Positions 19,201 to 25,702 of a stretch of DNA of 64,000 nucleotides are shown one piece after another (positions within the stretch are counted from its first letter, which is position 1; every line of letters starts with the position of its first letter). The notes beneath the pieces were generated by a model. That model worked only from the letters and a program-made list of their open reading frames with translations. It did no database searches and was not told the DNA's origin. Origin of the DNA: Sphingobium sp. (GTDB lineage Bacteria; Pseudomonadota; Alphaproteobacteria; Sphingomonadales; Sphingomonadaceae); NCBI GenBank assembly GCA_017745115.1, contig JAGIAA010000003.1, forward strand, positions 62,001 through 126,000. The letters run 5' to 3'. A program made the translations under genes and the position numbers.

Positions 19201-19849
19201 CGTCGCCGAAGAGCTGCACTTCGATATGACGCGCCCGGCGAATATAGCGCTCGAGAAAGACGCCGGCGTCTCCAAAATTGCTTTGTCCGAGGCGGGCGAC
19301 CGCAGCGAAGCCGTCGCGAACGGCCGCTTCGTCCTCGCAGATGCGCATGCCGATGCCACCGCCGCCGGCTGTGGCCTTGAGCATGATCGGGAAGCCGATC
19401 CGGTGCGCGGCCTCGACGGCTTCGGTTTCGTCGGTGAGCAGGTCGGTGCCCGGCGCCAGCGGCACGCCATGGGCGGCCGCGAGGGCGCGGGCGCTGTGCT
19501 TCAGGCCGAAGGTCCGGATATTATCGGTGGTGGGTCCGATGAAGACGATGCCGGCTGCTGCGCAAGCTTCCGCGAATTCCACATTCTCCGCGAGGAAGCC
19601 GTATCCGGGATGGATGGCGCCCGCGCCGGTCCGGCGCGCGGCTTCCAGGATCGCTTCGATATTGAGATAACTTTCGGACGCGCGCGCACTGCCGATGCAG
19701 ACCGCTTCGTCCGCCTGGCTCACATGCAGCGAGCCTTCGTCCGCCTCGGAATAAACGGCCACGGAACGCAGGCCCATGCGCCGAAGCGTGCGGATGATAC
19801 GCGTGGCGATCGCGCCCCGGTTCGCAATCAGGACGGTGTCAAAGCTCAT
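16253..19849 (-). CDS. Biotin-dependent urea/guanidine carboxylase
   Basis: 1198 residues, the standard length for bacterial urea carboxylase. Domain order: biotin carboxylase (DTVLIANRGAIATRIIRTL at the N-terminus; ATP-grasp Gly loop KATAGGGGIGMR near 155); carboxyltransferase halves of the KipA/AHS2 type (VQDWPGR onward, with ILGPDGPSLGGFVCPFVV) and KipI/AHS1 type (YRQQGDRNILIEYG); and a C-terminal biotinyl domain with AMKM, where K1161 is biotinylated. It carboxylates urea to allophanate or, in many bacteria with UAAP partners, guanidine to carboxyguanidine. The operon's UAAP genes favour guanidine. It is translationally coupled to both neighbours by ATGA overlaps. Confidence 0.93.
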   Translation of the reverse strand: MSFDTVLIANRGAIATRIIRTLRRMGLRSVAVYSEADEGSLHVSQADEAVCIGSARASESYLNIEAILEAARRTGAGAIHPGYGFLAENVEFAEACAAAGIVFIGPTTDNIRTFGLKHSARALAAAHGVPLAPGTDLLTDETEAVEAAHRIGFPIMLKATAGGGGIGMRICEDEAAVRDGFAAVARLGQSNFGDAGVFLERYIRRARHIEVQLFGDGQGRVVALGERDCSLQRRNQKVVEEAPAPLLPEAVRSELYAAAIRLGEAAGYRSAGTVEFLYDAEGEDFFFLEMNTRLQVEHGVTEEIMGIDLVEWMIRGGAGDFSFLNAAPPMPKGHAVQVRLYAEDPTLDYRPTTGTLTAVSFPEKVRVETWCLAGSTVSAWYDPMLAKLIVHAPTRAEAVEAMQSAVDHSRVDGIETNLRWLREVVRSPAFVTGEVSTRVLDGIAFHPRSIRVISGGTATTVQDWPGRQQLWAVGVPPSGPMDDQSFRLGNRLLGNPEGMAGLEVTVTGPTLSFTAPARICLTGADFGATLDGTPVERGTAIDVAAGQTLALGRATGGGIRGYVLFAGGLDIAPYLGSRSTFELGQFGGHAARRLLAGDTLHLAGEKTSEALPAVLLPDLSAEWTLRVLYGPHGAPDFFTDEDIDAIVAAEWQVHYNSNRTGVRLIGPKPRWARADGGEAGLHPSNIHDNPYAIGAVDFTGDMPIILGPDGPSLGGFVCPFVVIAADRWKIGQLVPGDKLRFAPVNVEDAMVADAVQRRLVATGAISRSGPARAIATLSPILADIPAAPGRPRVVYRQQGDRNILIEYGPIVLDVELRIRVHALMTELERLTLPGIIDIVPGIRSLQLHFDGEKMDQRAALTMLIAAEERLGDLADFTIPSRIVHLPLSWRDPATIETIEKYMGAVRDDAPWCPDNIEFIRRINGLPDVAAVENLIFDANYLVLGLGDVYLGAPVATPVDPRHRLVTTKYNPARTWTPPNVVGIGGAYMCIYGMEGPGGYQLFGRTIQVWNTHRQTDAFVDGKPWLLRFFDQIRFYPVSADELVEWRRDFPSGRRSIRVEESEFRLADYRAFLADNAGAIASFEAQRQAAFDEERAEWQRRGEFDRVTDLAEGAAPETTTVEVPNGADLIEAPFGGSVWKLLVSTGDEVKAGDTIAVIEAMKMECPVESPGAGTVEALYIQERQSLQPGSPMLALRRRA

Positions 19850-20481
19850 GCGCTGATGATCATCCGGACGGGCGTGGGGTTGAAGGCATTGCAGGGATTG
19901 TTGATCTGCGGGCAGTTCGAGACGACGACGATGACGTCCATCTCCGCATGCAGATCCACTGACAGGCCCGGCGCCGAGATACCGTCCACGATGCCGAGCG
20001 CACCGTCTTCCTCGATCGGCACGTTCATGAAGAAGTTAATGTTGGAGACGATGTCGCGCTTGCCTCGGCCTTCGGTGAGGTTCGCCTCCAGGAAGTTCTC
20101 GACGCAGGCGTGTTGGGATTTCGTGTGGTGCCCGTAGCGCAAGGTATTGGACTCGCATGAGCATGCGCCGCCGATGGTGTCGTGATACTCCACGGACGTC
20201 GCGGCGATCGTCATCATCGGCCGGCCTTCGTTGGACCGCAGCACCGTGCCTTTGCGGAGGAATAGGTTGCCCTGCGCTGCGACTGTGTCCTGCGCGCTGT
20301 AGCGCTCGGCGTCGTCGTTGGCGGCATATAGGAGAAAATCGACCGCCTGATTGCCTTCCAGATCGACGATGCGGAGCGTCTGACCGGCTGCGACGTGGTG
20401 CAGCCAGGGCGCCCGTGCCGGCACGATCACGTCGTGAAGGACGGGGCCGACCAGGCCGGACAGATGGGGATCGACGCTCAT
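19846..20481 (-). CDS. UAAP/Cgd-type protein, short subunit
   Basis: A 211-residue protein of the urea carboxylase-associated (UAAP) family. Family members have been described as subunits of carboxyguanidine deiminase (CgdAB), which removes ammonia from carboxyguanidine to give allophanate. Visible conserved features are DLEGNQAVDFLLY, the Cys-rich GGACSCESNTLRYGHHTK, NFLEAN and the C-terminal LHAEMDVIVVVSNCPQ, probably metal- or substrate-binding. The start at 20481 (MSVDPHLSG) is chosen over an upstream frame extension because it falls 22 bp after the previous stop and begins conserved sequence. It overlaps the carboxylase start by 4 bp. Confidence 0.9.
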   Translation of the reverse strand: MSVDPHLSGLVGPVLHDVIVPARAPWLHHVAAGQTLRIVDLEGNQAVDFLLYAANDDAERYSAQDTVAAQGNLFLRKGTVLRSNEGRPMMTIAATSVEYHDTIGGACSCESNTLRYGHHTKSQHACVENFLEANLTEGRGKRDIVSNINFFMNVPIEEDGALGIVDGISAPGLSVDLHAEMDVIVVVSNCPQINNPCNAFNPTPVRMIISA

Positions 20482-20503
20482 GGGGCCTGTTCCTCGTTCT
20501 CGT

Positions 20504-21328
20504 TCAGCGACGGAAATAATCTTCGACATTCTGGAAGGCGCGCAGACCCTCGGGCGTCGCATTGCGGATCGGATCGTCGCCGGGCGTGACCGGGCCGCGC
20601 CAGGCCGTCGCGCGCAGCGGGGTGACCGTCCAGGCCTCGCGCGGATCGAGGACATGCGGGCAATTGGCCACCACCAGGATGACGTCCATCTCGGCACGCA
20701 GAACCACGGTCCGGCCCGGCTCGAACGGGCCGATCTGCGGCATGATCGCGCCGCCCGGAGCGATCTTCGTGCCCTTGAACAGCGTCATGCAGGGATGGAC
20801 GTCGCGACGCGTCAGCCCATGCTTGGCGACGCCCAGCAGGAAGCGGTCACGGCTGCTCGGATGGGGGCCGCTATTGGTGCCGCTGCCATATTTGGCCGCG
20901 TTGGTCGCGGGACTGGATGCTCCGCAGAAGCTGTCATGCGTGCCGGCATCATCCTCCAAGATGCTCATCAGCGCGCGGCCCATGTCGGACAGGAGCAGCT
21001 TGCCTTGGCCGAGATAGGCATTCCACTGCACTTTCACCGTGTCGGAGACATTGAGCCGCTCGGTCGGCATCTCTGCGTTGAAGAGTAGAAGCGAGGCGCA
21101 TGCATCGCCCTTGAGGTCGATCAGCCGCAGCCGCGCGCCGCGCGGAAGCCGCCGCGAAGCATAGCCTCCGGCTGCGATCGTCTCTTCCCAGAGCAGGTCG
21201 TCGCCGGAAACGCCGGCGGGCAAATCGTCCGCGACAGGCGGCAGGATGGGCATGGCCTCGACGACCGTGCCCGCCATGCCCCGCGCATGATCGCGCGCCG
21301 CGAGGGGATTTGCCAAAATTTCTGTCAT
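20504..21328 (-). CDS. UAAP/Cgd-type protein, long subunit
   Basis: A 274-residue paralogue of the next gene, with the same fold signatures: LRLIDLKGDACASLLLF, SVDT-like NVSDTVKVQWN, FCGASSPATNAAKYG, and the C-terminal LRAEMDVILVVANCPHVLDP. As the partner subunit it likely acts in the cytoplasm in carboxyguanidine deimination. The start at 21328 is chosen because it forms an ATGA overlap with the NikR-like gene stop. Upstream residues in the same frame are Arg/Pro-rich shadow sequence. The pairing of a long and a short UAAP directly before the carboxylase is the standard family context. Confidence 0.9.
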   Translation of the reverse strand: MTEILANPLAARDHARGMAGTVVEAMPILPPVADDLPAGVSGDDLLWEETIAAGGYASRRLPRGARLRLIDLKGDACASLLLFNAEMPTERLNVSDTVKVQWNAYLGQGKLLLSDMGRALMSILEDDAGTHDSFCGASSPATNAAKYGSGTNSGPHPSSRDRFLLGVAKHGLTRRDVHPCMTLFKGTKIAPGGAIMPQIGPFEPGRTVVLRAEMDVILVVANCPHVLDPREAWTVTPLRATAWRGPVTPGDDPIRNATPEGLRAFQNVEDYFRR

Positions 21329-21804
21329 GCGGCGGTCCCTTCGGCTTGGCCGTTTTCGGTGTCCGGCTCGTAGAGAGGCGGCAGGAGGGAGGTGGTGGTG
21401 ACGAGCTGGAGCTGATGGACGCCGCGCACGCGCCGCAGCGCATCGCACAGATCCTTCAGCCGCACTGCGGGACCCTGCACCAGCAGGACTTCAAGCGACT
21501 GGTCGTCCTCCAGAAAGACATGCTGGGAGGAGATGACCTCCTTCAGATAGTCGGCCTGCGTCTGGGCAAGCTGGTGGCGAACGCGGCCCCTATCGCCGCG
21601 GTAAACCAGCGTAAGCGTGCCCGCGAGCATCTCGTCCGGACGAGTGAAGGCCTCGTGTTCGGCGAGGGCATGGCGGATCAGTTCCGCAATGAGCTGGGAG
21701 CGCGAGGGGAGGCCGCGCTCCTCGACCATCATGTCAAGCTGCCGGGACAATTCCCCTGGGAGGCTCATGCTGAGCCTGGCAAGACTTGCGGGTTCGTTGC
21801 TCAT
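21325..21804 (-). CDS. NikR-like ribbon-helix-helix regulator, nickel site degenerate
   Basis: A 159-residue protein. The N-terminal ribbon-helix-helix is ARLSMSLPGELSRQLDMMVEERGLPSRSQLIAELIRHAL; the C-terminal ACT-like domain has EMLAGTLTLVYRG and SLEVLLVQGPAVRLKDLCDAL, as in NikR. The E. coli NikR nickel ligands H76, H87, H89 and C95 align to A84 (or a neighbour), H95, F97 and S103, so only one is kept. The effector is therefore unlikely to be nickel; a ligand linked to the operon (guanidine, urea or derivative) is plausible but unproven. It starts 12 bp after the ATPase stop with gagagg upstream. Dyads at 21822 and 24590 are likely its operators. Confidence 0.88.
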   Translation of the reverse strand: MSNEPASLARLSMSLPGELSRQLDMMVEERGLPSRSQLIAELIRHALAEHEAFTRPDEMLAGTLTLVYRGDRGRVRHQLAQTQADYLKEVISSQHVFLEDDQSLEVLLVQGPAVRLKDLCDALRRVRGVHQLQLVTTTSLLPPLYEPDTENGQAEGTAA

Positions 21805-21816
21805 GGTCTTCCTCTC

Positions 21817-22599
21817 TCAGTTATTACCAATTGCGTCAATGGTAATATTATTGATCTGTTCGGCTTCGCGATCGGCGCGGCTCCGTAGCGGAAGATCGTA
21901 GACCGCCGTGGCACCGAAACGGTTGGGCGCGTGGGGATCGTGGCGGCGCTTGTCGAGCGCCAGCACCCGTGTTCCGAGCGTGAAAGCCTCGCGAATGTCG
22001 TGGGTCACCATGATGATGGTCAGCCCATAATCGAGCCACAGCCTGGTGATCAGCACGTGCATGTCGGCGCGGATACCGGGATCGAGCGCGCCGAACGGTT
22101 CGTCCAGCAACAGGATGCGCGGTCGCTTGATCAGGGCCTGCGCGATGGCCAGCCGCTGCTGCATGCCGCCGGACATCTGCGCCGGATAGAGGTGGAGGCT
22201 GTCGCCCAGGCCCACGGCCTCCAGCATCTCCGTCGCCTCTTCCATCGCCGCCCGGCGCGCGCTGCCGAACAACCGCGCCGCGAAAGGCGCCTGTGCGCAC
22301 TCCAGCCCGAAGACCGTGTTGCCGAGCGCGGAGAGATGCGGAAACACCGAATAACGCTGGAACACGACGCCGCGATCCGGCCCGCATTCCGGTGTGAGCG
22401 GCGTTCCGTCGAGCGAGATGGATCCGCGCGTCGGCACTTCCTGGCCGAGGATGACGCGTAGGAGGCTGCTCTTGCCCGCACCCGAGGGGCCGATGATCGA
22501 GACGAAGGAGCCGGCCTCGATGTCGAGGTTCACCTTCTCGAGGACGATCTTGTCGTCATATTCGACCCAGACGCCGCGAAGGCTGAGGAGCGCGCTCAA
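21817..22599 (-). CDS. ABC transporter ATPase (nitrate/taurine type)
   Basis: A 260-residue ATPase with Walker A GPSGAGKSS, Q-loop region VFQRYSVFPHLS, signature MSGGMQQRLAIAQAL, Walker B ILLLDEPFGALD and switch His in MVTHD. It powers import by the adjacent permease. The start overlaps the permease stop by 4 bp. Its 3' end (coding NNITIDAIGNN) contains the TATTAC-N14-GTAATA dyad, so the last codons may be constrained by an operator. The ligand is inferred from context to be guanidine, urea or a related compound. Confidence 0.94.
   Translation of the reverse strand: MSALLSLRGVWVEYDDKIVLEKVNLDIEAGSFVSIIGPSGAGKSSLLRVILGQEVPTRGSISLDGTPLTPECGPDRGVVFQRYSVFPHLSALGNTVFGLECAQAPFAARLFGSARRAAMEEATEMLEAVGLGDSLHLYPAQMSGGMQQRLAIAQALIKRPRILLLDEPFGALDPGIRADMHVLITRLWLDYGLTIIMVTHDIREAFTLGTRVLALDKRRHDPHAPNRFGATAVYDLPLRSRADREAEQINNITIDAIGNN
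21822..21847. promoter_or_regulatory. NikR-like operator dyad, TATTAC-N14-GTAATA (copy 2)
   Basis: A perfect 6-bp inverted repeat with 14-base spacer, located 18 bp upstream of the NikR-like start and partly inside the ATPase coding end. The same repeat with identical spacing occurs at 24590-24615. The spacing and TTAC/GTAA core resemble known NikR dyads such as the GTGTTAC-N13/14-GTAACAC type reported for Geobacter NikR (from memory). Confidence 0.65.
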
Positions 22600-23420
22600 T
22601 GGTTCGTTCCATGGGCCCAGGGGAAGACGCGGCGGCTGAGGATGGTCAGCGCCACATCGATGAGGATCGCGAGAAGCGCGATCCAGGCGACATAGGGAAT
22701 GATGATGTCCATGGAGAGATACCGCCGGACAAGGAAGATGCGGTAGCCGAGGCCGACGTCCGACGCGATCGCTTCAGCCGAGATCAGGAACACCCACGCC
22801 GGGCCCAACGCGAGGCGCATCGCATGCAGCAGGCGCGGCATGGCCTGCGGCAACGCAACGCGGATCATGATCTGCCAGCTGCTCGCGCCGAGGGTCTGCG
22901 CCTTGATGAGCTGCTCCCTCGGCAAGGCTGCGACATGGGCGGCGATGTCGCGAACCATGACGGGTGCAATGCCGATGACGATGAGCGCGACCTTGGCGGT
23001 TTCCCCGAGCCCGAGGGCAATGAACAATATCGGCAACAGGGCGATGGGCGGGATGACCGCAATGCCGGTCACCAGCGGCCCGAATGTGGTGCGCACCAGC
23101 GGCAGCACGCCCAGGACGAGACCAACGACGAGAGCCGTGACGGTCGCTATGCCGAGGCCGAGGCCAAGCCGTTCCAGGCTGGTCAGCGTGTCCGCCCAGA
23201 AGAGATATTGTCCGGAGAGCGGATCGGGCTGGAAGATCAGGGCGGAAACGGCCTGGGCCATGCCGCTGGGCAGGGGCAGGATCTTGTCGGCAGGGTTGGC
23301 GGCATGACGTTGCGCGGCCAGGACCACATAGATCAGCAGGAGGAGGAGGATCGGCAGGGCCCCCAGGAACAGGCCCTCCCGCCGCCTGACTTGACGGTTT
23401 ACCAAACGCATCGTCGTCAC
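22596..23420 (-). CDS. ABC transporter permease (nitrate/taurine type)
   Basis: A 274-residue inner-membrane permease. A first TM segment at LGALPILLLLLIYVVLA is followed by a binding-protein-dependent transport domain of five or six TM segments. The EAA motif region is EQLIKAQTLGASSWQIMIRVALPQAMP, which contacts the ATPase. Translation probably starts at a GTG (23420) preceded by aaggtg; an ATG three codons later is the alternative. It lies 30 bp after the binding-protein stop and overlaps the ATPase start. Confidence 0.93.
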   Translation of the reverse strand: MTTMRLVNRQVRRREGLFLGALPILLLLLIYVVLAAQRHAANPADKILPLPSGMAQAVSALIFQPDPLSGQYLFWADTLTSLERLGLGLGIATVTALVVGLVLGVLPLVRTTFGPLVTGIAVIPPIALLPILFIALGLGETAKVALIVIGIAPVMVRDIAAHVAALPREQLIKAQTLGASSWQIMIRVALPQAMPRLLHAMRLALGPAWVFLISAEAIASDVGLGYRIFLVRRYLSMDIIIPYVAWIALLAILIDVALTILSRRVFPWAHGTNH

Positions 23421-23450
23421 ATCACCTTGATAAAGCTGGACAAGATCGGG

Positions 23451-24530
23451 TCAAAGCTTCCCGTCGGCGGCCATCTTCATGTAGCTGTCGTCGAAGCGAA
23501 GCGTGACGTGCTGCGGGTCGCCAAGCGTTTTGCCGCCCGGGAAGGCCATGCCAACCGCGTCGGCAGAGGCCGCGCCCTTGAACAATCCCTTGGAGAAGCT
23601 GAAGTCGCGCACCTGCGTCATCGTCGAGATGAGTTTAGGATCGGAAGTCGCCGCCACGGCTGCCTTGGGATCCGCATAGAGATGCGTTGTCTTCAGCTGG
23701 CTGTCGAACATCTCCGGGGTTGCACCGGACAGCTTCGCCATCGCCGCACGGGCTTCTTTGCCCTTATCATCCTGACGCTGCATCAGCGCGACCGTCTCGT
23801 ACCAGATGCCGGCCAACGCCTTGCCCAGATTGGGATTGGCCTTGAGCGTGGCTGTGTCCACGGCCAGCAGGTCGAGGATCTCGCCGGGGATGTCGTGCGA
23901 GCTGAACACCTCCTTCACGCCGGCTTGCGTCTTCATGACCGAAAGCTGCGGATTCCAGGCCACGGCTGCCGTAACCGCCGGACTGGCGAAGGCGCCGACG
24001 ATGTCGGCGTCCGACGTGTTGACGGTCTTGACGTCTGTTGGCTTGAGGCCCGCCGAGCTCAATGCACGGGCAAGCAGATAATGGGAGACCGAGAGCTCGA
24101 CCAGATACACCTGCCGGCCCTTGATGGCGCTCAGCGAGTCCGCGCCCTTGAGCAGGATGCCGTCATTGCCGTCCGAATAGTCGCCCACGATGATGGCGCT
24201 CGTGTCCTTGCCGCCCGCGGCGGGGATGGTGAGGGCATCCATATTGGCGACGGTGACGCCGTCGAACTTGCCGGCGGTGTATTGATTGACCGATTCAACA
24301 TAGTCGTTGACCTGAACGATGTTGATCTTGATGCCGTATTTATCGGCCCATTTCTTCACGATGCCAGCCTGCTGGGCATAGGGCCAGGGCATCCAGCCTG
24401 CGTAGATCGACCAACCGATGCTGAACTCGCGGCGTTGTTCGGGCTGGGCGCTCTGCTTCTGCGAGCAGGCGGCGAGCAGCAGTGCGCCAGCGATCGCCGC
24501 GATTTTTCCAGCTCTGCCGATCTTCGTCAT
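23451..24530 (-). CDS. ABC substrate-binding lipoprotein, urea-carboxylase-region type
   Basis: A 359-residue lipoprotein. The start at 24530 opens a lipoprotein signal (KIAAIAGALLLAAC, lipidated Cys22). The mature protein resembles the periplasmic binding proteins of the NMT1/SsuA class found beside urea carboxylase genes: FSIGWSIYAGWMPWPYAQQAGIVKKWADKYGI, then NDYVESVNQYTAGKFDGVTVANMD. It would capture the substrate in the periplasm; guanidinium or a derivative is inferred. It is the first gene of the nine-gene operon. The frame extends upstream to 24722, but that part overlaps the regulatory region and is not protein-like. Confidence 0.92.
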   Translation of the reverse strand: MTKIGRAGKIAAIAGALLLAACSQKQSAQPEQRREFSIGWSIYAGWMPWPYAQQAGIVKKWADKYGIKINIVQVNDYVESVNQYTAGKFDGVTVANMDALTIPAAGGKDTSAIIVGDYSDGNDGILLKGADSLSAIKGRQVYLVELSVSHYLLARALSSAGLKPTDVKTVNTSDADIVGAFASPAVTAAVAWNPQLSVMKTQAGVKEVFSSHDIPGEILDLLAVDTATLKANPNLGKALAGIWYETVALMQRQDDKGKEARAAMAKLSGATPEMFDSQLKTTHLYADPKAAVAATSDPKLISTMTQVRDFSFSKGLFKGAASADAVGMAFPGGKTLGDPQHVTLRFDDSYMKMAADGKL

Positions 24531-24589
24531 GATTCGGTCCCCTTTCGCACTGCAGCATTGCCGCAATTCACACCCTTGTCCATGGGACA

Positions 24590-24615
24590 TATTACGCATG
24601 GATGATTTGGTAATA
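24590..24615. promoter_or_regulatory. NikR-like operator dyad, TATTAC-N14-GTAATA (copy 1)
   Basis: It has the same 6-bp arms and 14-base spacer as the dyad at 21822. It lies 60-85 bp upstream of the binding-protein start, where it would overlap or flank the operon promoter, and about 160 bp from the divergent sterol desaturase. Confidence 0.65.
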
Positions 24616-24696
24616 ATTGCGCAACTGGAACGGAGATGGAAGCGCCGCGTCGCGATAGGCTTGATAGCGGGGGCAATGGCCCGCTTTGCGATAGCC

Positions 24697-24714
24697 ATGG
24701 GGTGTTTGACGTAT
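24697..24714 (-). promoter_or_regulatory. Candidate operator, ATACGTCAAAC-type site 3
   Basis: On the minus strand this reads ATACGTCAAACACCCCAT, matching the site at 12604 at 17 of 18 positions. It lies 62 bp upstream of the sterol desaturase ATG at 24776 and 167 bp upstream of the ABC operon. On the plus strand it includes TTGACG, which could be a -35 element instead. Confidence 0.5.
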
Positions 24715-24775
24715 CGGTGCACCCGGATCTCGAAGATACCTTGATTTCCAGGTTTGACCCGAGTGGAACTGTGAA

Positions 24776-25657
24776 ATGAAGCAGAAGTTCTTCAATCTGG
24801 TGCCGCCCTTGATGCTTCTCCTCGTCATCCTGTTCTGGGCAATTGCGCCAGCGGCCTGGGTGAAGAGCGGCTGGACCGTCGTCCTCGTGTCGACCCTGAT
24901 CATGTTGACCGTACTCGGGCTCGAGTTCGTCGCCGAGCGGCACGCCAACTGGCGCATAAATTGGCGCGAGTTCTTTACCGACATGGGCTATGTGATCTTC
25001 AGCGCTACCGCCATTGCCTGGGTAACCGCCACGCTTGCCGACGACCCGCTCAAGTCAGTCAAGACGTCGCTCGGCATCACGACCCATTGGGCCGAGCATT
25101 TGCCCTTCCTTGCCCAGGTCGCACTCGTCGTCTTCCTCGTGGAGTTCGGCCAATATTGGATGCACCGGCTGATGCATAACTGGACGCCGTTCTGGCTGAT
25201 CCACGCGCCGCATCACCATATAACCCAGCTCAATGCGATGAAGGGGGCCGTGGGCAATCCGGTCGAGCTTTTCCTGATCAGCCTGACGGCAGTCGCCCTG
25301 TTCGATCTGTCGCCGGCCGCAACCTTCTGCGCCTTCAATTGCCTGACCGTGATCTCGACCTTTGCTCATGCCAACGTGCGCGCTGATCCGCCGATCTGGT
25401 ATTCGTTCTTCTTCACCACGATCCGACATCACAGCCTGCATCATTCGGTGCCCTATGAGGACACGCGCTATAATTACGGTAATTCGCTGATCCTGCTGGA
25501 CCGCATATTCGGCACCTATCGTGAAGGCGAGGCGAACGTCGTGGGGCAGGGTGATCGCAAGCGGCTGTCGATTTGGGAGCAGACGATCTTCCCGGTCGTA
25601 CCCGTCATTGATTGGATCAGGGCGCGGCGGGCCAGTTCCGCCTCCGTCTCAGGCTGA
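24776..25657 (+). CDS. Sterol desaturase / fatty acid hydroxylase family protein
   Basis: A 293-residue membrane diiron enzyme with an early TM pair (LMLLLVILFWAIAPAAWV; VVLVSTLIMLTVLGLEFV). The histidine boxes are HRLMHNWTPFWLIHAPHHH and HHSLHHSVPYEDTRYNYG. It is related to the enzyme at 6325-7323 over the whole catalytic core. It is followed after 45 bp by an exported MBL protein, reproducing the desaturase/MBL association seen at 6.3-9.9 kb. It likely oxidises a lipid-like substrate in the membrane; the substrate is unknown. Confidence 0.92.
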   Translation: MKQKFFNLVPPLMLLLVILFWAIAPAAWVKSGWTVVLVSTLIMLTVLGLEFVAERHANWRINWREFFTDMGYVIFSATAIAWVTATLADDPLKSVKTSLGITTHWAEHLPFLAQVALVVFLVEFGQYWMHRLMHNWTPFWLIHAPHHHITQLNAMKGAVGNPVELFLISLTAVALFDLSPAATFCAFNCLTVISTFAHANVRADPPIWYSFFFTTIRHHSLHHSVPYEDTRYNYGNSLILLDRIFGTYREGEANVVGQGDRKRLSIWEQTIFPVVPVIDWIRARRASSASVSG

Positions 25658-25702
25658 TCCACCGCAGGCACAACCGCCTCGAACAGGAAGTGGGATTTTT
25701 TT

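Noticed and set aside
18047..20137. Long plus-strand open frame opposite the carboxylase
   Set aside because: Antisense shadow; the minus-strand carboxylase is unambiguous.
22599..24605. Long plus-strand open frame opposite the ABC genes
   Set aside because: Asp/Arg/His-rich product typical of antisense frames; permease and binding protein are on the minus strand.
24531..24775. Guanidine-I (ykkC) riboswitch upstream of the carboxylase operon
   Set aside because: I looked for the conserved ykkC-type core in this 245-bp gap and did not recognise it. A covariance model search would be decisive.
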